Shown here piece by piece: positions 18,453-25,533 of a DNA stretch of 64,000 nucleotides. Numbering within the stretch: the stretch's first letter is position 1; the number at the start of each line of letters is the position of its first letter. The stretch comes from Mycolicibacterium fortuitum subsp. fortuitum. GTDB lineage: Bacteria > Actinomycetota > Actinomycetes > Mycobacteriales > Mycobacteriaceae. Both the position numbers and the translations under genes were made by a program. The notes under the pieces were generated by a model. It was given only the letters and a program-made list of their open reading frames with translations. It was not told the origin of the DNA and searched no databases. Where the stretch lies: NCBI RefSeq assembly GCF_022179545.1, contig NZ_AP025518.1, positions 3,162,001-3,226,000 of the forward strand, read 5' to 3'.

Positions 18453-19481
18453 TCAGGCGTTGTCCTTGGACGAAATGTTGTTGAGCAGGGTTTGGGCCTG
18501 GCGGTCCACCATTCCGGTGATGCCCTGTTGCGACGCCCCGAACAACAACGAGTAGCCGACTACGTGGGCGTTGGTCGTGACGCTGACACCATCCCCGGCG
18601 ATGCCTGCCTTGACCATGAGCAATCCGGCGACGGCGGTCAACGCGCCGGTGGGTAGTTTCAACAACAGCGAGGCCATCGGCACCGCGTAGGCCGTGGAGG
18701 TTCCCTTGATCCTCCGGATGGCCACCGCGCCCACGAGGCTGGCGCTCACCAGGCCGAGGAGTTCCGCGATCGCGATGTCAGTTCGCGGTGTCGACGTGGC
18801 GTTTGTGACAAGACCGAACGTGTCCGGCCGAAAGGCACCGACAACCCCGAAACAGAGGGCCAACAGCGTCAACACCGCCGTGGCGCCCAGCAGGATGTTG
18901 CGGAAACTGCGCAGTCGCATGCTTTCGCTGTCGGAGGCGGCAAGGACCGCCTTGGCACTGCGCGCCAGGGCCTCGCGGTCATGTTCGGTCCATTTCGGGT
19001 GCCCCAGGATCTCACGCATCGTCACGACCGACTCATGGTTGTCGCCGAGCAGTTCCTTTCCGGTCGAGACGATTTCGGGCAACCGGGCCCGCACGATTCC
19101 GGGTGCTGCCAGCCGGACGACCGCGACGTCAACCGCATGGATCCGGAGCCAGGTGGCCTCCACTGCCGCTCCGTTGAGCAGACCCCGCAGACCTCGCGGC
19201 GCATTGACGATCTGCACGGCCTCCTTGAGCCGCCGACGGGCATCGAGGTAGCGCGGGTCAGCACGATGGTCGGCCTGCAGGCCGTCGAGGTCGACCTGCA
19301 GATCGGCGAGTCGTCCCCGGGCTACTTCCCGCCACACCGACAACGGCCGCTGGCGGAACTTTTCCCGGAGCGGGGAGCCGGTCGGATGACTACGGGCGGC
19401 GGTGGGCTCTGCTCCCGCGAGCGCGAGCGCGGGGCGGTCACCCGCCGCGGGATGCTGCGTGGTCAGCGCGGTCATGTCCAC
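18453..19481 (-). CDS. Unknown membrane protein with cytoplasmic N-terminal half
   Basis: 342 aa, family not recognised. The first 190 residues are hydrophilic and helical, with HPKWTEHDREALARSAKAVLAASDSESMRLRSFR leading into the membrane. Hydrophobic segments follow near residues 200-218, 240-255, 268-288 and 305-320. The C-terminal QGITGMVDRQAQTLLNNISSK is cytoplasmic in a four-helix model. Arg/Asp-rich interhelical character gives no catalytic motif. It stands alone, ending 38 bp from the alpha/beta hydrolase start. Confidence 0.65.
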   Translation of the reverse strand: MDMTALTTQHPAAGDRPALALAGAEPTAARSHPTGSPLREKFRQRPLSVWREVARGRLADLQVDLDGLQADHRADPRYLDARRRLKEAVQIVNAPRGLRGLLNGAAVEATWLRIHAVDVAVVRLAAPGIVRARLPEIVSTGKELLGDNHESVVTMREILGHPKWTEHDREALARSAKAVLAASDSESMRLRSFRNILLGATAVLTLLALCFGVVGAFRPDTFGLVTNATSTPRTDIAIAELLGLVSASLVGAVAIRRIKGTSTAYAVPMASLLLKLPTGALTAVAGLLMVKAGIAGDGVSVTTNAHVVGYSLLFGASQQGITGMVDRQAQTLLNNISSKDNA

Positions 19482-20050
19482 ATCTCATTCGTCATCCTCA
19501 CCACCGTCCGCCAGCCGAACCGACAGGTCGATCATTCACAGGATGGCCGGACACGCGCGGATGAGCACGAGTAGACCGCTACCTCAAATCAACTGTCTCC
19601 AGTTGAGGTAGCCGGCTACGCGCGACCGTCCCCGTCTGGCGATCGGACACTGACCTCCAGGCGCCCAACGATCAGAACGCAGGTCCAGATGAAGAAAAGG
19701 GAGATCCACCGCGGCACGTCGCCGGTGACACCCTCGAATCACTGTGCGTCGAGGAGTACGGGGATCACGATGTGATAACGCGCGCAGCAGTTGCCACCGC
19801 GGCCAACCACATCAGCCGTCCGCTCGCCTTGTTCTGTAATCAGGTGGTGTACTTCCCGTCGTGAACACCCCACGCCTAACGAGAATGGTTGTTTGCCAGG
19901 CGATCCCACGAAGCTAGAAGGCGAGGGCGTCGTAACCGCCCGGTAGCCAACTTGTGATCGCAACGTCGCAGCGTGCGGCGCCTTCCCGGTTGCAGCGCGT
20001 GCGCAGGATGCGGTACCAATCATCAGGTGTGCGCGGGAAGGACCACCTGA
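19482..20050. other. Long intergenic region with hairpin and a possible gene remnant
   Basis: 569 bp without an assignable gene. It holds the inverted repeat at 19579-19611. On the minus strand a stretch ending at a stop at 19914-19916 reads WYRILRTRCNREGAARCD and on to GGYDALAF with strong GC at third positions. This looks like the C-terminus of a lost or very short gene, but no credible start was found. Confidence 0.35.
19579..19611. repeat. Hairpin/inverted repeat CTACCTCAA ... TTGAGGTAG
   Basis: Arms CTACCTCAA (19579-19587) and TTGAGGTAG (19603-19611) are perfectly complementary. Inside, TCAACTG and CAGTTGA pair around TCTC, giving an alternative tight stem. There is no T-run, so an operator or RNA hairpin is as likely as a terminator. 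Confidence 0.5.
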
Positions 20051-20926
20051 ATGAGCGGGATTGGGACAGAAGACGTTCCAGGGCATTGGCTGACTGCGTC
20101 CGAAATCGCCAGGGCGTCGCGGCTGCGTGAGGACCTCGTCGAACGATTCCTCCCGGCCGGCCAACCGCAATCGAATCTGTACGGGCGCGACCTCGTGGCG
20201 GTCGCACGGTTCGTCAAGGTACTCACGGACCTGGGCACACCGACCGCAGCTGTCGAAGTCGCTGTCGCCGAACTCCGGGCTCGCCCGGACGCCGCCTTCA
20301 CCATGGCGTTGCGGGCCGGCGGAGGTGCCGGGCATCGGCCGCTGGCACCGAAGCTGACCGGGAACCGGACCCGCATATTGAAAACGGTCGGCGCGGCCAC
20401 CGCCGCCGCGGTACTTGTCGGCGTCGTTGTAGCAGTGACGACATCCGTACATCGGGATGAGCAGACCACGGCGGGACCGGCTGTCTCGGGTGCGAAACCT
20501 GTTCCCGCCGAGGTCGTTGCGTCGACCGTGACGGACGAGCCGGGCAGTGGGCCCGCCCAGGCCTTCGCCGCACCCAAGCCGGATCCGGTCTGCCCGCAGT
20601 GGCAGCGGGCCAGCGCAGGGTACGACGGCAAGCAGCAGGCTTGGGTCAAGACCGATCACCGCGTTCCGGCCGCCCGGTGGTCACCCAAGCAACGGTCGCT
20701 GACACTGGCGGTCGTCCCGGTGATGCGTCAAGAGGCAGCCGAACTGCGCCGGTTGGCCGACAAGGCCACGGATCCGCTGCTGGCCGGGCTGTTGCGGGCG
20801 CAGTCTCGCTACGTGGACAACTATGCGACCAAGCTGCCGAAGTTCGAGCCCGCGGACCACGCGAACTGGACTGCGGCCACCGCTATGGACGGTGCGGTGA
20901 AGGCGGTTTGCTCCACGCCGCGTTGA
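20051..20926 (+). CDS. Membrane-anchored protein with MerR-like N-terminal domain
   Basis: 291 aa. Residues 13-75 (WLTASEIARASRLREDLVERF, GRDLVAVARFVKVLTDLG) resemble a MerR-type helix-turn-helix. A single hydrophobic segment follows at about 111-132. The remaining 160 residues would be outside, with two Cys (in PVCPQW and AVCSTPR) that could form a disulfide and a helical domain rich in Ala, Leu and Arg. The layout, DNA-binding-like inside and a sensing-like domain outside, is that of a one-component transmembrane regulator, though the HTH may be degenerate and serve protein binding. It stands alone. Confidence 0.6.
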   Translation: MSGIGTEDVPGHWLTASEIARASRLREDLVERFLPAGQPQSNLYGRDLVAVARFVKVLTDLGTPTAAVEVAVAELRARPDAAFTMALRAGGGAGHRPLAPKLTGNRTRILKTVGAATAAAVLVGVVVAVTTSVHRDEQTTAGPAVSGAKPVPAEVVASTVTDEPGSGPAQAFAAPKPDPVCPQWQRASAGYDGKQQAWVKTDHRVPAARWSPKQRSLTLAVVPVMRQEAAELRRLADKATDPLLAGLLRAQSRYVDNYATKLPKFEPADHANWTAATAMDGAVKAVCSTPR

Positions 20927-20988
20927 TCGCCGTCGAGTTGAATCTGGTGGGGCACTAGGGGATGAGTGCCCCACCAGAATCGTCTCGG

Positions 20989-21297
20989 CTACATCGGAAT
21001 CCAGCGATCGAGGAACCAGAAGCCCCATCCGCGGCCATCACCGGCGGGCATCGGTGTGACTCGCTGGCCGTTCCATTCGAACGGCTGATGATCGCGACGC
21101 GCGTCGTCGATGCCACGGCCGTGCCATTCATCGGGCCGAGAGCCACGGTCATCATGGCGGTCGCATTGCGGTGCACCCGGACGGTCGCAGCCGGGGCCCG
21201 GCTCGGCGCTGGCCGTGCCCACGCCAAGCCCCAGTAATCCGGCAATGCCGATTCCTGCCACCATGGCTGATACACCCACGGGTTTTTTGAAATCCAC
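20989..21297 (-). CDS. Small secreted protein, acidic/basic low-complexity tail
   Basis: 102 aa from GTG 21297, chosen because a GGAGG sits just upstream and the frame then begins VDFKKPVGVSAMVAG, a good signal peptide ending ASA-EPG. The mature part is rich in Asp, Arg, His and Gly (CDRHDDRGSRPDEWHG) and ends GWGFWFLDRWIPM. Similar short exported proteins are common in fast-growing mycobacteria; none has a firm function. Two Cys residues lie near the mature N-terminus. Confidence 0.6.
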   Translation of the reverse strand: MDFKKPVGVSAMVAGIGIAGLLGLGVGTASAEPGPGCDRPGAPQCDRHDDRGSRPDEWHGRGIDDARRDHQPFEWNGQRVTPMPAGDGRGWGFWFLDRWIPM

Positions 21298-21451
21298 TGC
21301 TTCCCTCCGTTTCTGACGAGTGCGACGACGATGCCGCACGGAGAGCAAAGCTATTTCGGAGGGTTGTGTGTGCCCTGTGCTGAGGATTGGCGCGCGCTGT
21401 GGGGTCGATAACGAATCAAATGCGCCGCGACCCTTGCCCGCCTAGCTACGG

Positions 21452-21973
21452 TCACCAACTCAGCTCGTGCTTTTCGAAATGACGGGCCAGCGCCTCCATG
21501 TATTCGTCGCCGTGGAAGGGGCCGCGGGCACCGATCGCCTTCTCGAGGAACGGACCGTATTCCTCGTCGTTGACATACGTCGACCAGTGCGTGATCTGGC
21601 CGTCGTCGTTGGTATCGATGAAGCTGATCGAGTAGAAGCCCATCGTCTCGCCCTCGGCGGTCGTGCCCTCCCAGCGATACCGCATGACGAGGCCGTTCTC
21701 CGCGGGCCAGAACTTGTGGTCGACAGGTTTCCAGTCGGGGAAGACCACCGAATACGCCTTGGCCTCAACGGTGGCCGCGACGTCGAAGGACGTCGCCACG
21801 TCTTTGAGCACGAGTTCTTGGCCTGCCACGAAGTAGGGCGAGGTATAGACGGCGTCCTCGGTGAACTCCCACTCGTCGTACGACTCGCCTTCCTGCACCT
21901 TCCGTAACACATACTTGTCGCGATAGCTCTCGGCCATGCGGCGGTGCTTGGCGATTCGTTCCACCAGATCCAT
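21452..21973 (-). CDS. NTF2/SnoaL-like protein, second copy
   Basis: 173 aa of the NTF2-like superfamily: an N-terminal helix MDLVERIAKHRRMAESYRDKYVL, then DEWEFTEDAVYTSPYFVAG and the strands NGLVMRYRWEGTTAEGETMGFYSISFI and GQITHWSTYV. It may be an isomerase, cyclase or dehydratase-like enzyme on a steroid or aromatic product. Upstream at 22041-22054 lies a 14-bp dyad matching those before the Rieske operon, suggesting shared control by the TetR at 7216. The neighbour at 22108 is a meta-cleavage-type hydrolase. Confidence 0.7.
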   Translation of the reverse strand: MDLVERIAKHRRMAESYRDKYVLRKVQEGESYDEWEFTEDAVYTSPYFVAGQELVLKDVATSFDVAATVEAKAYSVVFPDWKPVDHKFWPAENGLVMRYRWEGTTAEGETMGFYSISFIDTNDDGQITHWSTYVNDEEYGPFLEKAIGARGPFHGDEYMEALARHFEKHELSW

Positions 21974-22040
21974 TGCGGTCCTTATCCGTTGGGGGAAGAA
22001 CAGGCCGGCCCATGATCATGTGGCCTGGCACACGACAAAT

Positions 22041-22054
22041 ATACATGCGTGTAT
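22041..22054. promoter_or_regulatory. ATACA-N4-TGTAT operator before NTF2-like gene
   Basis: ATACATGCGTGTAT has perfect 5-bp arms identical to those of the dyad at 7114-7127. It lies 68 bp upstream of the ATG at 21973. The only regulator in the window with this site beside its gene is the TetR at 7216. Confidence 0.6.
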
Positions 22055-22107
22055 CACAGATTCAATGATGAATTTCGCGCCAGGCGCATCGTCGAGCGCG
22101 AGCGCGT

Positions 22108-22956
22108 CTAGCGGCGCGTCAGGAATCCGAGCACGGTCTGTTCGAAGGCCTCTTTCGCTTCGATCATGGCCCAATGCCCACAGTTGGGAAACACGTGCAG
22201 TTCGGCGTTCGGGATGGTCCGCATGGGGATCAGTGACATGTCGAGCGGGCTGACCCGGTCGTCCCGACCCCAGGTCAGAAGGGTGGGCGCAGTCACCTTG
22301 TGCATCTGGGCCCAAGGCATCGGTGCGTCGGATGACCGCATGGCCGCCATCATTCCGGCGAAGGCCGCTTTGCCGTACATCCGCTTGGCGGCGGCGAGAG
22401 TTGCGGGATCGGTCGCCAGCTGCCATCGCTGTTCGATCAACTCGTCTGTCACCAGAGCCGGGTCGTAGACCATCGAGTTCAGCCAATCGATCAGGCGTTG
22501 GCGGGTCGGGTCTTCGGTGAATTCCTGCAGCAGTCGGATGCCCTCACTCGGCCCCGGACTGAACACATTGGTTCCGATTCCACCGATGGTGACGAGCTTT
22601 CCGACGCGGTCGGGCTGGTGGATCGCGAAATTGAGCCCCACACCACCGCCCATCGAATTGCCCACGATGTGGACGAGGTCGATGTCGAGTGAGTCCAGGA
22701 ACGGGCCGACGACGCTCTGTGCGGTGATCATCGGATGTCCACCGATATCATCAGTGACGCCGAAGCCTGGGAATTCCAATATGAGACAACGGAATTGGCG
22801 AGCAAAAGTCGGGAGAATGCCGTGGAAATTTCGCCAACCGGTCACCCCCGGGCCCGAGCCGTGCAAGAACAACAGCACCGGTCCGTCGCCGCCTGTGTCG
22901 TAATACCGCAGCGTTCCGGCCGACGTGTCGATCTTCTTCAGTTCCAACTCGGTCAT
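22108..22956 (-). CDS. Alpha/beta hydrolase, meta-cleavage-product hydrolase-like
   Basis: 282 aa from the ATG at 22956 (MTELELKKIDTSAGTLRYY); an ATG at 22965 is possible. Motifs match the BphD/HsaD group: HGSGPGVTGWRNF for the oxyanion hole, nucleophile elbow GNSMGGG (Ser), acid GRDDRVSPLD and NCGHWAMIEAKEAF with the catalytic His. Such enzymes split C-C bonds in ring-cleavage products of aromatics or steroids. Together with the Rieske oxygenase and NTF2-like proteins it could belong to one ring-degradation route. No ring-cleavage dioxygenase is present in the window. Confidence 0.83.
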   Translation of the reverse strand: MTELELKKIDTSAGTLRYYDTGGDGPVLLFLHGSGPGVTGWRNFHGILPTFARQFRCLILEFPGFGVTDDIGGHPMITAQSVVGPFLDSLDIDLVHIVGNSMGGGVGLNFAIHQPDRVGKLVTIGGIGTNVFSPGPSEGIRLLQEFTEDPTRQRLIDWLNSMVYDPALVTDELIEQRWQLATDPATLAAAKRMYGKAAFAGMMAAMRSSDAPMPWAQMHKVTAPTLLTWGRDDRVSPLDMSLIPMRTIPNAELHVFPNCGHWAMIEAKEAFEQTVLGFLTRR

Positions 22957-22977
22957 GCCGACCAACCTACGTGCGGC

Positions 22978-22989
22978 TCGGACGTCCGA
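22978..22989. promoter_or_regulatory. 12-bp palindrome upstream of hydrolase
   Basis: TCGGACGTCCGA is a perfect palindrome 22 bp upstream of the hydrolase ATG at 22956. The position fits an operator, but no regulator gene is adjacent. Confidence 0.4.
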
Positions 22990-23030
22990 AGGCCGGTGGT
23001 CCCGCCTCGCGGTACATCATCCGGATACGG

Positions 23031-23062
23031 CTCCGTCACCGCGGGAACCCGCGGTGACGGAG
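23031..23062 (-). terminator. Perfect 15-bp hairpin terminator
   Basis: CTCCGTCACCGCGGG and its exact complement CCCGCGGTGACGGAG are separated by two bases (effectively a 14-bp stem with loop GAAC). It lies 12 bp after the stop of the small secreted protein and before the hydrolase gene. No T-run follows, as is usual for mycobacterial intrinsic terminators. Confidence 0.75.
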
Positions 23063-23074
23063 GGCGAGATCTGG

Positions 23075-23350
23075 TCAGAACGTCGGCACGAACACGCCGT
23101 TCATCCAGACACCCCAGTGCTGCCAACCTTGATCCCAGACCTGGGGATTGCCGGCACCCCACGTCGGCGGAGCCGGAGTGGGTGGCGCCCACGCAGGCGG
23201 CGGAGCGGGATTAGGGCCTCCCGGGATGGTCATTGCCATCGGCTGGCCCGGTATCGGTGCCGCGCTCGCGGTGGCCGCGCTCAGTCCGGCGGCTCCGGCC
23301 GCCAGCCCACCTGCGACAGCTGCACCTGCGATAATCCTGGTGATATTCAT
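23075..23350 (-). CDS. Small secreted proline-rich protein
   Basis: 91 aa. A signal peptide (MNITRIIAGAAVAGGLAAGAAG, cleavage near ASA-AP) leads to a Pro/Ala/Trp-rich mature chain: PNPAPPPAWAPPTP, then VWDQGWQHWGVWMNGVFVPTF. The WGVWxxGxFVPxF ending recurs in many short mycobacterial exported proteins of unknown role. It is followed by a strong hairpin at 23031-23062, so it is a single-gene transcript. Confidence 0.72.
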   Translation of the reverse strand: MNITRIIAGAAVAGGLAAGAAGLSAATASAAPIPGQPMAMTIPGGPNPAPPPAWAPPTPAPPTWGAGNPQVWDQGWQHWGVWMNGVFVPTF

Positions 23351-23440
23351 AGCCGTAAACCTCCAATCCGTATGCGGATGAATCTCACGGACACATTGGC
23401 TATCCCGGTGCGGCGAGCCGTAAACCTTCTGGGGCGCACA

Positions 23441-24841
23441 TCATGCGTGACGGAGTAACAGGACACTGATCGTCCCGCCGCACATCGCGACTGCCCCCGA
23501 AATGAGGAGGGCGGCCACCACGGCGCCGGTTGTCGGTTCGCCACTACCCGCGTCTACTGACCGGCTGATGGTGCCGCACAACGCGATGCCGATGGTCAGG
23601 CCCAGCTGACGTGCGGCGTTGGCTGTGGCAGCCGCCGCACCAGCCCGGCCCGGCGGGGCCGCTGTCGCCGCAACGGCGGGCAGCACGGGGGACACGATCG
23701 CGGATCCGATACCGGTCAAGACGAGCACGGCGATCAGACCGGTCCAGTCCGGCCGCCACAGAAGTGCGGCGCCGGGAAGGCAGGCCAGGCCGGTAATCAC
23801 GGTCCCGCCGCCGAGCACCCAGGTGCGCGGTGCACGGTGCAAGCGCGCGCCGAACACCAGCGACACCACCACGAACGCGGCGAGCTGAATGGTCAGCACC
23901 AGCGCGGCGCGCAAGGGCGGCATGCCGGCCGCGGACTGCAGCCACCGTGACAGCACCGGCAGCGCGGCGAAAGCGGCGAAGTAATAGGCGAATCCAGCGA
24001 TCAGCACGCCGACGAAAGCAGGCGTGGCGAAAAGGTCCGGAGGCAGTAGCGGGTGTGTGGAGCGACGTTGGGCGGTGACGAACAAGACGACCGCGATAAA
24101 GCTCACCGCTGCCGCGCCGGTGGTTCCCGTTGCGGCCCAGCCGAACTCGCCCGCGTTGATCACGGCGAATGTGGTCGCGGCCATCATCGCGGTGATGAGT
24201 ACTACTCCCACACCGTCGATTCGGACGCGCACGTGCCGGTCTCGCGACAATGACGGCACACCGATTAACAGGGCGAGGACGACAATCGGTAGCGCCGCTG
24301 CAAACAGCCAACGCCAGGTGACGAATTGCATGGCGGCTCCACCTGCGATCGTCCCGACTGTGCTGCCGATCCCGGCGACTGCACCCCAGACAGCGAACGC
24401 CATACCGCGGGTCGGGCCCCGGTAGTGCTCAGTGAGCAGCGGTACAGCGGTACCGAAGATCGCCGCACCGCCGACGCCCTGGATGGCACGTGCGGCAACC
24501 AGGACCCCACCGCTGGACGCCGTCGCACAGAGTGCTGACGCTATCCCGAAAACGACTAGTCCGATCAAGAACAGCCATCGATGCCCCAGTCGATCGCCCA
24601 CTGTTCCCATGCCCATCACGAGGGCGGCCAGTGCCAGCGGGTAGACATCGATGATCCATTGGGCCACCGAGAACCCGGCACCTAGTCGGCTTGCGATGGA
24701 GTCGGCACTCACCGTCAGGACGGTGGTGAACGCCAGCAACAGGAAGGTCGCAAGACAGCACGCCACCAAGGGACGCCAATCTGTGTCTTGTTCACCATCG
24801 GCATCTTTCGCGGCGAGAGGGCTGGGGGAGATCGACGACAT
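23441..24841 (-). CDS. MFS exporter, DHA2/EmrB-like
   Basis: 466 aa with 12-14 hydrophobic segments. The antiporter-type sequence AQWIIDVYPLALAALVMGMGTVGDRLGHRWLFLIGLVVFG includes the G-D-R-x-G-x-R/H-x3 loop motif, and RAIQGVGGAAIFGTAVPLL matches helix 4. Its start codon overlaps that of the divergent CGNR regulator (CATG at 24839-24842), so the two are likely controlled together: the usual arrangement is a repressor and the efflux pump it controls. Confidence 0.84.
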   Translation of the reverse strand: MSSISPSPLAAKDADGEQDTDWRPLVACCLATFLLLAFTTVLTVSADSIASRLGAGFSVAQWIIDVYPLALAALVMGMGTVGDRLGHRWLFLIGLVVFGIASALCATASSGGVLVAARAIQGVGGAAIFGTAVPLLTEHYRGPTRGMAFAVWGAVAGIGSTVGTIAGGAAMQFVTWRWLFAAALPIVVLALLIGVPSLSRDRHVRVRIDGVGVVLITAMMAATTFAVINAGEFGWAATGTTGAAAVSFIAVVLFVTAQRRSTHPLLPPDLFATPAFVGVLIAGFAYYFAAFAALPVLSRWLQSAAGMPPLRAALVLTIQLAAFVVVSLVFGARLHRAPRTWVLGGGTVITGLACLPGAALLWRPDWTGLIAVLVLTGIGSAIVSPVLPAVAATAAPPGRAGAAAATANAARQLGLTIGIALCGTISRSVDAGSGEPTTGAVVAALLISGAVAMCGGTISVLLLRHA

Positions 24842-25403
24842 GATCCGACCCTGCTGTAATGGGCTTGTGTATGTAAACCATTACATTGAGCCGTTGTTGC
24901 GAAATGTGACGGACCTGCTCAATCGACCGCCGACGACCCCGAGCGATCTGGAACGGCGCTGGTCCGCTCATGACATGCCGATGCACTGTCGCGCCATGCG
25001 GAAAGACCTCGAGCAGGTGTGCGAATTTCTCGAACTCTGGACGGCGGTCGTCGACGCCGGTACCGAGACGAAACGGGTCCTTGTCCTCAACGAATTGCTG
25101 ACTCGGTTCGCCACCAGTCCTTCGATCACGAACCACGACGGCAGCGGGTGGCATCTGCACTACCGCGACGCCGATGCAGGCTTCGCCGCCACCCTGGCCG
25201 GTGCCACGAGCGCCGCAGCAGCCCACTTTCTCACCGAGCGCGGGATGCAACGAATCCGGCGGTGCGCCCTCGACGAATGCACCATGGCCTTCGTCGACTT
25301 CAGCCGACCGGGAACGCAGAAGTACTGTACGCACCGCTGCGCGAACCGCGATGCCGTGAGACGGCACCGCGCCGGCTCGGCCGGGACCGGGGCACGTCCC
25401 TGA
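24840..25403 (+). CDS. CGNR zinc-finger transcription regulator
   Basis: 187 aa. The C-terminal CGNR zinc finger is visible: RRCALDECTMAFVDFSRPGTQKYCTHRCANRDAVRRHR, with Cys pairs in C-x4-C and C-x3-C spacing and the CANR variant of the name motif. The N-terminal part is the ABATE ligand-binding domain. Start at ATG 24840 would make the initiator overlap that of the MFS gene and place the operator inside the coding sequence. GTG 24867 is a serious alternative that keeps VYVNHYIEP. It likely represses the MFS pump. Confidence 0.78.
   Translation: MIRPCCNGLVYVNHYIEPLLRNVTDLLNRPPTTPSDLERRWSAHDMPMHCRAMRKDLEQVCEFLELWTAVVDAGTETKRVLVLNELLTRFATSPSITNHDGSGWHLHYRDADAGFAATLAGATSAAAAHFLTERGMQRIRRCALDECTMAFVDFSRPGTQKYCTHRCANRDAVRRHRAGSAGTGARP
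24855..24886. promoter_or_regulatory. Operator of the MFS/CGNR pair
   Basis: Two nested dyads: TGTAATGG (24855-24862) with CCATTACA (24878-24885), and ATGTAA-N4-TTACAT at 24871-24886. They lie 14-45 bp upstream of the MFS start and overlap the first codons of the CGNR gene if it starts at 24840. Probably the CGNR binding site; this is inference. Confidence 0.6.
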
Positions 25404-25533
25404 AACCCGCTCGGGCACAACGGAGATCCCATGGCCGCGATCATCGAAGTGGCAACGCCCGGCTGTGCGATGTCGACGCTACGTATATTGGGTGATAGCG
25501 GCGACGCTCTGCACTTTCGGGTATCGGGAGAAC

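Noticed and set aside
19739..20659. 306-codon open frame on the minus strand
   Set aside because: Overlaps the plus-strand gene at 20051 which has a sensible domain layout; the frame has no family features.
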